Below are positions 16,055 through 25,462 of a stretch of 64,000 nucleotides of DNA, one piece after another; the stretch's first letter is position 1, and each line of letters starts with the position of its first letter. The notes below the pieces were generated by a model that made no database searches, was not told the DNA's origin, and saw only the letters and a list, made by a program, of their open reading frames with translations. A program made the position numbers and the translations under genes. The stretch comes from Maritalea sp051251695 (GTDB lineage: Bacteria; Pseudomonadota; Alphaproteobacteria; Rhizobiales; Devosiaceae), in the NCBI RefSeq assembly GCF_051251695.1, contig NZ_JBPOEU010000002.1, positions 1-64,000 of the forward strand, read 5' to 3'.

Positions 16055-17317
16055 CTATTCTGCAGCCTGAGGAGCGCTCTTAGCAAGAACACTTTCAGAA
16101 ATGCTGGCAGGCAGCGGTTTCGTTGTTTCGATACGTGGCAAGAACGGCAAGATCACCAAGAAATATAGGAAATAGTAAGCCGTGCACAATTTAGCGAAGA
16201 ACAAATAAACGCCTTCAGCTGGCTGTGCGCCAAGATAAGTCAAACCGATGAAGCTGATAACCCAAACCCAATAGAACCAACGGAACATTGGACGGAAACC
16301 ACCAGAGCGAACTTTTGAACGGTCAAGCCAAGGCACAAAGAACCAAACAACGATCGAGCCAAACATCATGATCACGCCGCCAAGCTTACTGTCGATCGGA
16401 CCCACATTGAAGTCGATCGCACGCAAGATCGCGTAGAATGGCAAGAAGTACCATTCAGGCACAATGTGCGGAGGCGTTACCAACGGGTTGGCTGGAATGT
16501 AGTTGTCTGGGTGACCCAAAATGTCAGGTGCAAAGAACACGAACCACGCAAATGGGATCATGATAACCATAACCGCAAACAAGTCTTTCATGGTCAAATA
16601 CGGGTGGAAAGGAACTGTGTCCGCTTTCGTTTTGACTTCAACACCAGTTGGGTTGCCGTTGCCTGGTACGTGCAATGCCCAAATGTGCAGGGCAACAACG
16701 CCAACAAGCATAAAGGGAAGCAAATAGTGCAACGAGAAGAACCGGTTCAACGTTGGATTATCAACCGCAAAGCCACCCACAAGAAGTGTCTTGATGCTGT
16801 CGCCAACCAATGGGATCGCTGAGAAGAAGTTTGTGATCACGGTCGCAGCCCAGAAGCTCATTTGGCCCCATGGAAGCACGTAACCCATGAACGCCGTCGC
16901 CATCATCAACAAGAAAATGGTGCAACCCAAGATCCAAAGCACTTCGCGTGGTGCTTTATATGATCCGTAGTACAACCCACGGAAAATATGCACATAAACG
17001 GCAAAGAAGAAGAATGAAGCGCCGTTCGCATGGGCCGCTTGAATGTAACGGCCCCAGTTCACGTCACGACGAATATGCTCAACAGAATTGAACGCTAGAT
17101 CAACATGCGGTGTGTAACTCATCGCAAGCACAACGCCGGTTACGATTTGGATGACCAAGAAGATCGCCAAGATCGCGCCAAAGGTCCACCAATAGCTCAG
17201 GTTCTTTGGCGACGGGAAGTCGACAAATGAATCATAGCCAAGGCGGATAATGGGAAGACGTTCGTCCATCCATTTTTCAAAACCAGAGTTTGGTTTGTAA
17301 TTACTTTTATGTTCCAT
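16055..17317 (-). CDS. petB: Cytochrome b of the bc1 complex
   Basis: A 420-residue polytopic membrane protein that carries the two b hemes and the quinol sites. The Qo motif PEWYFLPF lies near 288-295. Heme-region stretches QAAHANGASFFF and VYVHIFRGLYYGS, and the second histidine pair in VVALHIWALHVPG, are present. The protein is not fused to cytochrome c1, unlike fbcH of Bradyrhizobium. It lies 11 bases after petA and eight before petC. Confidence 0.98.
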   Translation of the reverse strand: MEHKSNYKPNSGFEKWMDERLPIIRLGYDSFVDFPSPKNLSYWWTFGAILAIFLVIQIVTGVVLAMSYTPHVDLAFNSVEHIRRDVNWGRYIQAAHANGASFFFFAVYVHIFRGLYYGSYKAPREVLWILGCTIFLLMMATAFMGYVLPWGQMSFWAATVITNFFSAIPLVGDSIKTLLVGGFAVDNPTLNRFFSLHYLLPFMLVGVVALHIWALHVPGNGNPTGVEVKTKADTVPFHPYLTMKDLFAVMVIMIPFAWFVFFAPDILGHPDNYIPANPLVTPPHIVPEWYFLPFYAILRAIDFNVGPIDSKLGGVIMMFGSIVVWFFVPWLDRSKVRSGGFRPMFRWFYWVWVISFIGLTYLGAQPAEGVYLFFAKLCTAYYFLYFLVILPFLPRIETTKPLPASISESVLAKSAPQAAE

Positions 17318-17328
17318 CAGACTGCCCC

Positions 17329-17853
17329 CTAACCAATCTTAATCACTGTGTCGGACGCAAAGTCGTAGTCCGGAACAATAAGGTTTTCAGGTGCAGGTCC
17401 CTTACGGATACGGCCAGCAGTGTCATAGTGCGAACCATGACATGGGCAGAACCAACCACTGTAATCGCCCGCTTCACCCACTGGGATACAACCCAAATGC
17501 GTACAAACGCCGATCATCACAAGCCACTCTTCGTGGCCCTCTTTAACGCGCTCTGCATCGGATTGAGGGTCTTTAAGATCCTCAAGCGGTACAGCTTTCG
17601 CTTCTTCAATTTCTTTTTGCGTCCGACGACGCACGAAAACAGGTTTACCGCGCCATTTAACAGTGACGGATTGTCCTACTTCGATTGAGGAGATGTCTAA
17701 CTCAATTGATGCCAACGCCAAAGTGGAAGCGTCTGGGTTCATCTGGTCGACGAGCGGCCATGCGGCCGCGCCGACGCCAACCGCGCCAACGGCGCCCGTT
17801 GCAATATAGAGAAAATCTCTTCTATTCGGTTCTGATGTGCTATGTGTAGCCAA
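17329..17853 (-). CDS. petA: Rieske iron-sulfur subunit of the bc1 complex
   Basis: A 174-residue [2Fe-2S] protein exported by the Tat route: twin arginine RRDFLY at 11-16 followed by a hydrophobic anchor to about 35. Cluster ligands are in CTHLGC (117-122) and CPCHGSHYD (136-144). It takes electrons from ubiquinol and passes them to cytochrome c1. First gene of the operon; the 270-base divergent gap to trmL should hold its promoter. Confidence 0.98.
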   Translation of the reverse strand: MATHSTSEPNRRDFLYIATGAVGAVGVGAAAWPLVDQMNPDASTLALASIELDISSIEVGQSVTVKWRGKPVFVRRRTQKEIEEAKAVPLEDLKDPQSDAERVKEGHEEWLVMIGVCTHLGCIPVGEAGDYSGWFCPCHGSHYDTAGRIRKGPAPENLIVPDYDFASDTVIKIG

Positions 17854-18123
17854 GGTCTAAGATCCCTACCTAAGATCGTTCATCCGCTCCCGATACGCTA
17901 CCCATTCAGCAGATAGCAGAATCACCCCCATCTGAAACAGATGAAGCGGAAATCGAATTTCTTTTTGCACTCTATAAAGCGCTTGTCCAGCCTTCGTGGT
18001 CCGAACTCATAAAAACTGCGACACAATACCCTAGAAATTTGCGATTTTTGCACTATGAATGGCCCCTAGTATGAATTCTCATGTTGTCCACACATCGCCA
18101 ATACCGAAGTAAAGATTGAAATA

Positions 18124-18594
18124 TTGACCATCTCCATCGCTCTTTATCAGCCAGATATCCCCCAAAATGCAGGCACACTAATGCGCCTCGGGGCGTGTTT
18201 AGACCTCAAAGTTCACCTCATCCACCCAACGGGCTTTCTGTTCACCCAAAAATCGTTCCGTCGCGCGGGAATGGATTATCTGGACCAAGTAGATTTAGTT
18301 GAACACAAGAGTTTTGATGCTTTCAATGAATGGCGCAACGCGCAAAATAAACGTTTGGTATTGCTGACAACAAAATCGTCTGTGCCGCACACTCAGGCTT
18401 CATTTACACAAAATGATATCTTAATGGTGGGCCGCGAAAGCGCAGGTGTGCCCGACGAGGTTGCAGCCATTTCAGACCTGAACCTGCGCATCCCCATGCG
18501 ACAAGATACACGCTCAATCAATGTCGCCATCGCTGCATCACTTGTGCTAAGCGAAGCGCTAAGACAAACCAACCATTGGGCAAACCTGACATGA
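18124..18594 (+). CDS. trmL: tRNA (cytidine(34)-2'-O)-methyltransferase TrmL
   Basis: A SPOUT-class enzyme that 2'-O-methylates the wobble base of certain leucine tRNAs. The 156 residues show the trefoil-knot motifs MVGRESAGVP near 101-110 and IPMRQDTRSINVA near 123-135. The start is TTG at 18124 (TISIALYQPDIPQNAG), which gives the family N-terminus; its Shine-Dalgarno is weak. Its stop overlaps the hemF ATG (ATGA). Confidence 0.93.
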   Translation: MTISIALYQPDIPQNAGTLMRLGACLDLKVHLIHPTGFLFTQKSFRRAGMDYLDQVDLVEHKSFDAFNEWRNAQNKRLVLLTTKSSVPHTQASFTQNDILMVGRESAGVPDEVAAISDLNLRIPMRQDTRSINVAIAASLVLSEALRQTNHWANLT

Positions 18595-19490
18595 GCGGTA
18601 CTGAATTGAACGCGGACCTTGAGCACAAAAAACAAACCGCAAGCGCGTGGTTTAAATCCCTGCGCAACCAAATCTGCGCCAATTTCGAACAGCTCGAAGA
18701 CGACCTGATTGGCACCATGTCAGATAAGAAATCCGGTCGGTTTGAACGCAAGCTTTGGGACCGCACCGACCAAACCACAGGTCAACCTGGTGGTGGCGGT
18801 GAAATGTCTATTATGCACGGTCGGGTGTTTGAAAAAGTCGGCGTGCATATTTCAACCGTCCATGGCGAGTTCTCCGAAGACTTTGCTAAAGGGATGCCCG
18901 GTACCGAAAAGTCACGCGCCTTTTGGGCAAGCGGTATCTCCTTGATCGCCCATATGCAAAACCCCAATGTGCCTGCGGTTCACATGAACACGCGCATGGT
19001 CGCGACCGGGGATTGGTGGTTTGGCGGCGGTGGCGACTTGACCCCTGTGCTTGACCGTCGACGCACTCAAGAAGATCAAGACACAATCGATTTCCATGCT
19101 GCCATGAAGTCCGCTTGCGACGCGCATGAATGCGCTGATTACAAGAAATACAAAAATTGGTGCGACGAGTATTTCTACCTTCCCCATAGAAAAGAGCCAC
19201 GCGGCACCGGCGGCATTTTTTATGATCGCCACAATTCTGGCAATTGGGATGCGGACTTTGCATTCACCCAAGATGTAGGTCGTCACTTTAAAGACATCTA
19301 TACGGAATTGGTGCGCCGCAACTTCAACAACGAATGGACTGACGCTGACCGCGAGGAACAATTGGTGCGTCGTGGCCGCTATGTTGAATTCAACTTGCTG
19401 TATGATAGGGGCACCACATTCGGCCTTAAAACAGGCGGAAATGTTGAAAGTATCTTGTCCTCCATGCCACCCGTGGTGAAGTGGCCATAA
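18591..19490 (+). CDS. hemF: Oxygen-dependent coproporphyrinogen III oxidase
   Basis: The aerobic heme-biosynthesis enzyme that oxidatively decarboxylates coproporphyrinogen III. The 299 residues include GGGEMSIMHGRVFEKVGVH, WWFGGGGDLTP near 141-151, and KNWCDEYFYLPHRKEPRGTGG. ATG at 18591 overlaps the trmL stop and fits better than an ATG 15 bases upstream. The oxygen-independent counterpart hemN is encoded at 57.1-58.4 kb, so this organism can make heme with or without oxygen. Confidence 0.97.
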   Translation: MSGTELNADLEHKKQTASAWFKSLRNQICANFEQLEDDLIGTMSDKKSGRFERKLWDRTDQTTGQPGGGGEMSIMHGRVFEKVGVHISTVHGEFSEDFAKGMPGTEKSRAFWASGISLIAHMQNPNVPAVHMNTRMVATGDWWFGGGGDLTPVLDRRRTQEDQDTIDFHAAMKSACDAHECADYKKYKNWCDEYFYLPHRKEPRGTGGIFYDRHNSGNWDADFAFTQDVGRHFKDIYTELVRRNFNNEWTDADREEQLVRRGRYVEFNLLYDRGTTFGLKTGGNVESILSSMPPVVKWP

Positions 19491-19619
19491 ATTGGGTCTA
19501 GACCCTAAATTCAAAAAAAATTCTCATCTTTGTCGAATTCGTCCTATCCTGATCGACAACAGGATATAGGCGCCAAACAGCGCGTCTAATTTGGGAACAA
19601 GACTAAAAGGTGAGAAACA

Positions 19620-19967
19620 ATGCAATTCATGGCTCTAATTTATAGTGCAGAAGGTTCTGAAACTTCTTACGAAGGCGGCATGCAACAAATCATGGCCGAC
19701 TATAACAAGTTTGGCGAAGAAGCCCGCGCCGCTGGCGTGATGGTAACGGGTGACGCGCTTGAAGCCGTTTCAACCGCCACTTCAATCCGCAGCCGCAACG
19801 GCAAAGTTGACCTAACCGACGGACCATTCGCAGAAACCAAAGAACAACTTGGCGGCTACTATTTGCTTGAGTGCAAAGACTTGGACCAAGCGATTGAATG
19901 GGCACAAAAAATCCCTACCGCCAAATATGGCACCATCGAAGTGCGCCCGCTTATGGTTTGGGAATAG
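19620..19967 (+). CDS. DGPF-motif (YCII-related) protein
   Basis: A 115-residue YCII-related protein with the motif DGPFAETKEQLGGYY near 66-80. Its function is unproven; such proteins recur beside ECF42-type sigma factor genes. It begins after a 129-base gap with AAAAGGTGAGAAACA before the ATG. The sigma gene starts two bases after its stop, so the pair is one unit. Confidence 0.9.
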   Translation: MQFMALIYSAEGSETSYEGGMQQIMADYNKFGEEARAAGVMVTGDALEAVSTATSIRSRNGKVDLTDGPFAETKEQLGGYYLLECKDLDQAIEWAQKIPTAKYGTIEVRPLMVWE

Positions 19968-19969
19968 GC

Positions 19970-21199
19970 TTGATCGCCATTGAAACCCATCTGACCCGTG
20001 TCTTACGTAAAGATTCGGGTCGGATCTTAGCGAGCCTTATTAAAAGCTTCGGCGATTTCGACAAAGCCGAAGATGCGCTGCAAGACGCGGCGACTGAGGC
20101 ATTGCGCGTTTGGCCAACGAAGGGCCTGCCGGACAACCCCGCCGCATGGTTGCACACTGCCGCAAAACGTCGCGCGATTGATAAAGTGCGCAAAGAGCAG
20201 CGACATAACGCCAAACAAACCCAACAAATCTTGATCGATTTAGATGCCGACAAGGATCAAATGGCCGAAACTGATTACGACATACCTGACGAACGGTTGC
20301 GGCTAATTTTTACCTGTTGTCACCCCGCCCTATCCAAAGAAGCGCAACTGGCGCTTACATTGCGCACCCTTGGCGGGCTGACCGTGCGCGAAATTGCGCG
20401 GGCGTTTTTATCAAGCGAAACCGCAATGTTGCAGCGCATCACCCGCGCCAAAAAGAAAATCCGCGATGCGGGCATCGCATACGAAGTGCCCAAAACTGAG
20501 CAGATTGCCCAACGTCGCCAAAATGTTCAAAAAACGATTTATCTGATTTTCAATGAATCTTATGCGGCGTTTGAAGGCCAAACTTTAACCCGCGAAGATT
20601 TAGCCAACGAAGCCATTCGGCTTGCGGCGTTGCTGTTTCATCTCGATCCACATCCTGAAACTGGTGGCTTGTTAGCCTTGATGCAGTTCAGCCATGCAAG
20701 ACGTCATGCACGGACCGATGATAAAGGCCAAATGGTCAGTTTGGAGCTGCAAAATCGCAGCCTTTGGGATCACGATGCCATTCAGCATGCCAATCACCTG
20801 TTGGTCGAACAATTCAAAATTGGCCAATTCGGCCCCTACCAAATGCAGGCAGCTATTAGTGGTCTGCATTGCAGCGCCGCAAGTTGGGCAGAAACGGATT
20901 GGCAACAAATTGCGGCGCTCTATGGTGCCCTGGCGGCATTTGACCCCTCGCCTGTTGTAAAACTGAACGCCGCAATGGCGGTGGCCAATATGGGAAACCC
21001 GCGTGAAGCCCTTGAAAACCTTGTAGAGCTCGAAACACCACTGAGCGAATATCAGCCATTTTACGCGGCTCGGGCTGAGGTCCATATTATGCTCAAACAA
21101 TTGGAATTGGCCCGTACCGACCTTGAAAAAGCCATCGCTCTTTCGGCGAATTTAGTGGAAAAGCAGTTTTTGCAAAACAAACTCGATGCGCTTTCTTAA
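19970..21199 (+). CDS. ECF sigma factor with long C-terminal domain (ECF42-like)
   Basis: About 409 residues. Sigma-2 (SFGDFDKAEDALQDAATEALRVWP) and sigma-4 (TLGGLTVREIARAFLSSETAMLQRI) are followed by a C-terminal extension of over 200 residues with repeat-like helices, as in the ECF42 group. ECF42 genes are typically paired with DGPF-protein genes, as here, and lack an anti-sigma factor. The likely start is TTG at 19970 just after the DGPF gene stop; an in-frame ATG inside that gene (19898) is less likely. The regulon is unknown. Confidence 0.88.
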   Translation: MIAIETHLTRVLRKDSGRILASLIKSFGDFDKAEDALQDAATEALRVWPTKGLPDNPAAWLHTAAKRRAIDKVRKEQRHNAKQTQQILIDLDADKDQMAETDYDIPDERLRLIFTCCHPALSKEAQLALTLRTLGGLTVREIARAFLSSETAMLQRITRAKKKIRDAGIAYEVPKTEQIAQRRQNVQKTIYLIFNESYAAFEGQTLTREDLANEAIRLAALLFHLDPHPETGGLLALMQFSHARRHARTDDKGQMVSLELQNRSLWDHDAIQHANHLLVEQFKIGQFGPYQMQAAISGLHCSAASWAETDWQQIAALYGALAAFDPSPVVKLNAAMAVANMGNPREALENLVELETPLSEYQPFYAARAEVHIMLKQLELARTDLEKAIALSANLVEKQFLQNKLDALS

Positions 21200-21217
21200 G
21201 TGTAAGGAAACCGAATT

Positions 21218-21233
21218 TTAACCATTTACTAAC
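21218..21233 (+). promoter_or_regulatory. Near-consensus CtrA-type site
   Basis: TTAA-CCATTTA-CTAAC differs from the CtrA consensus TTAA-N7-TTAAC by one base. It lies 14-29 bases before the ATG of the 68-residue gene, a position overlapping its probable promoter. Confidence 0.4.
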
Positions 21234-21246
21234 CATAATACTTGCT

Positions 21247-21453
21247 ATGAAAGCACAGCTATACGGACAGAAAGTGCCGCGATGGAAAGCCAACGAAATG
21301 TGGCGCGCATCCCGTCAGAAGCACATAAAGGCTGACATGCAGGTCAATCAGGCTTTGAACCAGTCGATCTTTCAGGGCATTTCCAACTTTACGTATGGCC
21401 AAAATTCACTGATCATCCAAGCGGCATCACAGCGGATCAACAAGACCGCTTAG
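21247..21453 (+). CDS. Small hypothetical protein (68 aa)
   Basis: A soluble, basic, glutamine/asparagine-rich small protein starting MKAQLYGQKVPRWKANEMWR and ending IIQAASQRINKTA. I do not recognise a named family, although similar short proteins appear in Hyphomicrobiales. A near-consensus CtrA site lies just upstream and the ATG directly follows an AT-rich promoter-like stretch. No Shine-Dalgarno is obvious, so translation may be leaderless. Its 3' end overlaps the convergent gene by a few bases. Confidence 0.6.
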   Translation: MKAQLYGQKVPRWKANEMWRASRQKHIKADMQVNQALNQSIFQGISNFTYGQNSLIIQAASQRINKTA

Positions 21454-21797
21454 GCTTCGCAATTCTGCTTTGCAGCGTGGCTAAAGTTCAGCGTTCCCCA
21501 GAAATTCCACTTTTGCCGTGCAACACAAATCGTGCTCCCAACGATTGGTGTGACCTGATCGTTATTTCTCACCCGAGCCAAATTTCCGCTTGCCGTATCA
21601 ACCAAAAGGGTTGGTGACGCGGACAGCTCTGAGTTGCTGGGAAAAACGTTCACAACTTGAGCCCACTCATACCCGTCAAATTCGGGACTACGAAAGAGTG
21701 TCATCACAAGCAAATAAATGATGATAATCGCAATTGCCGCCCAAGAAATCCATCGACGGGCGAATGGCGATTTACGAAAGCTGTCCCAATTCATCAA
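21450..21797 (-). CDS. Hypothetical single-pass membrane protein
   Basis: A 115-residue protein with a short basic N-terminus, one strong membrane helix at about 17-34 (ISWAAIAIIIIYLLVMTLF) and a C-terminal domain of about 75 residues with two cysteines. The orientation suggests a periplasmic C-terminal domain. No family is recognised. It begins within the last 26 bases of cca, so it is translated from the cca transcript. Function unknown. Confidence 0.65.
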   Translation of the reverse strand: MMNWDSFRKSPFARRWISWAAIAIIIIYLLVMTLFRSPEFDGYEWAQVVNVFPSNSELSASPTLLVDTASGNLARVRNNDQVTPIVGSTICVARQKWNFWGTLNFSHAAKQNCEA

Positions 21798-23037
21798 GAA
21801 GCTTGCCCCGTTCTAGTAAAAACCCACTTTCAACCCAAAATTGTTCCAGCTTTTTAAGCTGTTCGCCAAGGGTTGGTCCGGCTTTAATTCCTTTATCCAG
21901 CAAGTCTTGGCCCTTTAATGGAAACGCTGGCGCGTCCCATGTCTGCGCGGTGTTTAAGAGCCTTGAATAAGCTGCAGACTTTTGTGTCGCTTCCAAACTC
22001 TCAGCCGATTTTTGCCGCATATTGGCTAAAGAAAGTTGCAACGCGGAAATGATGGCTGGTTGATCGCCCCAATAGATAAGCGCCTTGAGTTGTTGGTCGG
22101 TCATTTCCGCCGAAATGCCCTCCACCATTGCCCATTTTTGAAGCTGATCGGCCTCTGCATTTGAAAGGCGCAATCTTTTGCCCAGCGCGATCAACTTATC
22201 CGGCATTGGCGGCAATATACTCTTAAGCCGCAATATCGGGTCGATTGACCAGCCAAGATCGGCTTCAGCCGCGATCAGGCCGTGGATTGCGTCAATGCCC
22301 CATTTTTCGCCTTCCGGCAAAATAGTCGCCAACACGCCGGTGGTGCGCATCCACAATAAGGATCGTGATGGATCAGGCGCGCGTAGAATTTTCTTTGTTT
22401 CTTGCCAAATCCGCTCAGGCGATAATTTTTCTAAACCTGACTTGCCGGCAACGCTAGCTTTCAAGCCTTCTGCGTCCGGACGCCCCGACCCATAATAGGC
22501 AAAAAAGCGATAGAACCGCAAAATGCGCAAATAGTCTTCCGCGATACGCTGCTTGGCCTCACCAATGAACCGCACCTCACGGTTGATACAGTCTTCCAGC
22601 CCGTTAAGCGGATCAAGCAGTTCGCCATCTGGCCCGACATATAGCGCGTTGAACGTGAAGTCGCGCCGTTTCGCGTCATCGCTCCAATCGCCGCCAAATT
22701 CAACAACCGCATGCCGACCGTTGGTTTTGTTGTCTTTTCTTAGCGAAGTGACTTCGATTGTTTCGCCATCAAGGACCAGCGTTACAGTGCCATGTTCTAA
22801 CCCAGTTGGGATGGCTTTAATGCCAGCCTGTTCGGCGCGCTCAAGCACATCTTGGGGCGAAAACATGGTGGCCATATCAACGTCACCGGTGGGTTCAGCC
22901 AATATTGTATTGCGCACAATACCGCCGACAGCCTTGGTTTTACCCTCAGCGCCATCAAGCAGCGCGAAAGCTTGCTGAACACTTTTGCGTTTTAGCCACA
23001 AAGCTGCACGCAACTGTTCCAGTATTTCTTCACTCAT
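21772..23037 (-). CDS. cca: CCA tRNA nucleotidyltransferase
   Basis: This class II nucleotidyltransferase builds or repairs the CCA end of tRNAs. The 421 residues show the head motif GGIVRNT at 38-44, the catalytic GDVDMATMF with D52 and D54, RRDFTFNALY near 122, and a helical tail. It overlaps the upstream Nudix gene by eight bases. The Nudix-cca order is conserved in Hyphomicrobiales. Poly(A) polymerase is the alternative class member, but the operon context favours CCA addition. Confidence 0.92.
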   Translation of the reverse strand: MSEEILEQLRAALWLKRKSVQQAFALLDGAEGKTKAVGGIVRNTILAEPTGDVDMATMFSPQDVLERAEQAGIKAIPTGLEHGTVTLVLDGETIEVTSLRKDNKTNGRHAVVEFGGDWSDDAKRRDFTFNALYVGPDGELLDPLNGLEDCINREVRFIGEAKQRIAEDYLRILRFYRFFAYYGSGRPDAEGLKASVAGKSGLEKLSPERIWQETKKILRAPDPSRSLLWMRTTGVLATILPEGEKWGIDAIHGLIAAEADLGWSIDPILRLKSILPPMPDKLIALGKRLRLSNAEADQLQKWAMVEGISAEMTDQQLKALIYWGDQPAIISALQLSLANMRQKSAESLEATQKSAAYSRLLNTAQTWDAPAFPLKGQDLLDKGIKAGPTLGEQLKKLEQFWVESGFLLERGKLLDELGQLS

Positions 23038-23674
23038 GATCGGCCAGTTCCTGCACCAAAGCTGTTTCTCTAAACATCCGGGTCATCGAAGCGGTAATGC
23101 CCCAAATCGCCCGATCCTCAAAATCAATGCGCCATGTTTCGCGTTTAACGTCATCACCGCGCACAAATCGAATTTTTGAATAATGAGCATCTGGCATGAG
23201 ATGCGTTAACGGCACCTCAAAAAAGCTCTCAACTTCATCAGGATTGGCCGTAAAAGGCCGCTTGGCACGAATAATACCAACGACGGGCGTGATCAAATAA
23301 TTTGAGCCAGATAAATAGTCCGGCAAATATCCGATCACCTCAACGTCTGAGGCGTGTAAATCCACCTCTTCGTGCGCTTCACGTAAGGCTGCAACTGTCG
23401 CGTTGCCGTCCTCAGGATCAATTTTTCCACCCGGGAAAGCAATTTGGCCTGCATGTGCCCGTAAATTAGACGAGCGTTGTATGTAAAGAACTTGGCTGCC
23501 AATATCGCGTTCCACCAAGCCAATTAGAACCGCAGATGGCGTTGGTGTTCTATGGCCATTGAGAGGCGGCATACCGTCGACCTTGTGGCATCCAATATCA
23601 CGTTCGCCAGATGGTCTCTCTAGTAAACGTGACGCAAGGCGGGAAATCAGCGCGGTCTCTGACATTAAATGCAT
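23030..23674 (-). CDS. CoA pyrophosphatase (Nudix)
   Basis: A 214-residue Nudix hydrolase of the CoA type. The Nudix box runs from GGKIDPEDG (82-90) through REAHEEVDL (98-106), and the upstream CoA-specific motif LRAHAGQIAFPGG (71-83) is present. Expected reaction: hydrolysis of coenzyme A or acyl-CoA to 4'-phosphopantetheine and 3',5'-ADP. It precedes and overlaps cca. A GNAT gene lies 27 bases upstream on the same strand. Confidence 0.9.
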   Translation of the reverse strand: MHLMSETALISRLASRLLERPSGERDIGCHKVDGMPPLNGHRTPTPSAVLIGLVERDIGSQVLYIQRSSNLRAHAGQIAFPGGKIDPEDGNATVAALREAHEEVDLHASDVEVIGYLPDYLSGSNYLITPVVGIIRAKRPFTANPDEVESFFEVPLTHLMPDAHYSKIRFVRGDDVKRETWRIDFEDRAIWGITASMTRMFRETALVQELADHE

Positions 23675-23701
23675 TCCTTATCGGAGATCGCAGCCCCCAG
23701 A

Positions 23702-24253
23702 TTAGTCGACCCATTTAGCAATGGGACCATTGAGTCTTTTGCCCATACTATCATCTTTTGCCGCAACCAAAACCCGTGCTGGGTCAACCGGCGCAGGAAA
23801 CTCAATTCGCTCCGGCAATGTGGGGCCAAAGCCCAATGGCGCATAATATGACGCATCGCCAACCAATAAGACAAATTCGCAGCCGGGCACTTCAAAGGCC
23901 TTAGCGACAACCTCTGACACCAACAATTTACCGGCACCTAGTTTGCGTTTTAAAGGGTCAGTCGCGAGCGGGCCGAGCAAATATCCATTTAATCCAGAAA
24001 CATTGATCGCCGACATTTTTACATTGGCCACCGGTTGATTGTCCAATTCAGCCACCAGGCACAATTGCTCATCAACCCCAAACCGCTCCCGAATGCGAAA
24101 GGCCGCCCGCGCAAATCGGCCGGGGCCAAAACAGCGGCCATGAAGGTTTTCAATCCAGGTTTGATCATGCTCATTCTCGCCACGTACGGCAAGATGAAGT
24201 GATTTTTGGCCAGATTCAGCCAACATTGGTGTTGCGATAGTGTTGAAGGTCAT
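23702..24253 (-). CDS. GNAT family N-acetyltransferase
   Basis: A 183-residue acetyltransferase of the YhbS-like group. The acetyl-CoA region is LLGPLATDPLKRKLGAGKLL (near 91-110), followed by CEFVLLVGDASYYAPLGFGP, typical of this group. The acceptor is unknown. It probably heads a transcript with the Nudix and cca genes. Confidence 0.88.
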   Translation of the reverse strand: MTFNTIATPMLAESGQKSLHLAVRGENEHDQTWIENLHGRCFGPGRFARAAFRIRERFGVDEQLCLVAELDNQPVANVKMSAINVSGLNGYLLGPLATDPLKRKLGAGKLLVSEVVAKAFEVPGCEFVLLVGDASYYAPLGFGPTLPERIEFPAPVDPARVLVAAKDDSMGKRLNGPIAKWVD

Positions 24254-24522
24254 TATTTTTGCTCAAGCGATAGTGGACGTCAAAAGGTGCGCGATAAATT
24301 TATCGCGGTCGTCGGACCCGTCGCAGTGCAAAAACAGAATTATTCATATTTTCCACCTACCATTGGCAAAAACCAATGTCGAGCATAATTCACACACAAG
24401 CTTAATTTTTCAACCCTCAATAAGCTTCGTTTTGATAAACAATTAGTTCCTTATCTAGTTGTTTGTTCACATCAATAAATCCCTATCTTCCACTCAACCG
24501 AATTAAATAAAGGAACAAGACG

Positions 24523-25458
24523 ATGGGAATGTTAGTCGACGGTCTTTGGACCAATGAATGGTACGACACCAAATCAACTGGTGGCCATTTTAAGCGCAAG
24601 GAAGCAAATTTTAGAAACTTCATCACGAAAGATGGGTCCGCTGGTCCAACCGGCAAAGCAGGTTTTAAGGCAGAAGCCGACCGCTATCATCTTTACATAT
24701 CAAATGCTTGCCCTTGGGCGCACCGCACGATGATCTTTCGCAAGCTTAAACAGCTTGAGGATCTGATTTCGGTATCAGTTGTTGACGCAAAAATGCCAGA
24801 CGAGCATGGTTGGACCATCTCAAAAGGCGAAGACCCCATCAACAACGCCAAAACCATGTGGCAGGTCTATGTGGCTGCGGACAAAGACTATACGGGTCGT
24901 GTAACTGTGCCGGTTTTGTGGGACAAAAAGCTAAACACCATCGTTTCAAACGAGAGTTCTGAGATCATTCGGATGTTCAACACCGAATTCAATGACCTTA
25001 CTGGCAACAGTGACGACTATTATCCTGAGCAATTGCGCCCCCAAATCGACGACATCAATACCCGCATTTATAGCGACATCAATAATGGTGTCTATAAATC
25101 CGGGTTTGCGACAACCCAGGAAGCCTATGACGGTGCCGTCACCGCTCTATTCAATTCACTGGATTGGGTGGACGATATTTTGGCCAACAACAAATATCTA
25201 ACGGGCGACACCCTGACCGAGGCTGACTGGCGTTTGTTCACAACGCTAGTTCGGTTCGACCCGGTTTATGTCGGGCATTTCAAATGCAACATCAAACGTA
25301 TTGCGGATTATCCAAACATCACGCGATTGGTTGATGAATTGACGAATGTTGAAGGCGTACGCGACACGATTAATATGGACGACATTCGGACCCATTATTA
25401 CTGGTCGCACACGTCCATCAACCCGCATCGCATTGTACCGGCTGGCCCTGCGGTTTAA
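24523..25458 (+). CDS. Xi-class glutathione transferase (glutathionyl-hydroquinone reductase-like)
   Basis: A 311-residue protein of the YqjG/PcpF family that reduces glutathionyl-hydroquinones back to hydroquinones with glutathione. The catalytic cysteine is C63 in NACPWAHRT. A thioredoxin-like domain (about 52-145) is followed by an all-helical domain, with ADWRLFTTLVRFDPVYVGHFK near 236-256. The ribosome-binding site AAAGGAACAAGACG precedes ATG. It is a single gene with a 270-base divergent upstream region. Confidence 0.93.
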   Translation: MGMLVDGLWTNEWYDTKSTGGHFKRKEANFRNFITKDGSAGPTGKAGFKAEADRYHLYISNACPWAHRTMIFRKLKQLEDLISVSVVDAKMPDEHGWTISKGEDPINNAKTMWQVYVAADKDYTGRVTVPVLWDKKLNTIVSNESSEIIRMFNTEFNDLTGNSDDYYPEQLRPQIDDINTRIYSDINNGVYKSGFATTQEAYDGAVTALFNSLDWVDDILANNKYLTGDTLTEADWRLFTTLVRFDPVYVGHFKCNIKRIADYPNITRLVDELTNVEGVRDTINMDDIRTHYYWSHTSINPHRIVPAGPAV

Positions 25459-25462
25459 ACGT

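Noticed and set aside
19494..19505. GGGTCTAGACCC as hemF terminator
   Set aside because: The palindrome has no loop and no T-run on the plus strand, so termination is not supported.
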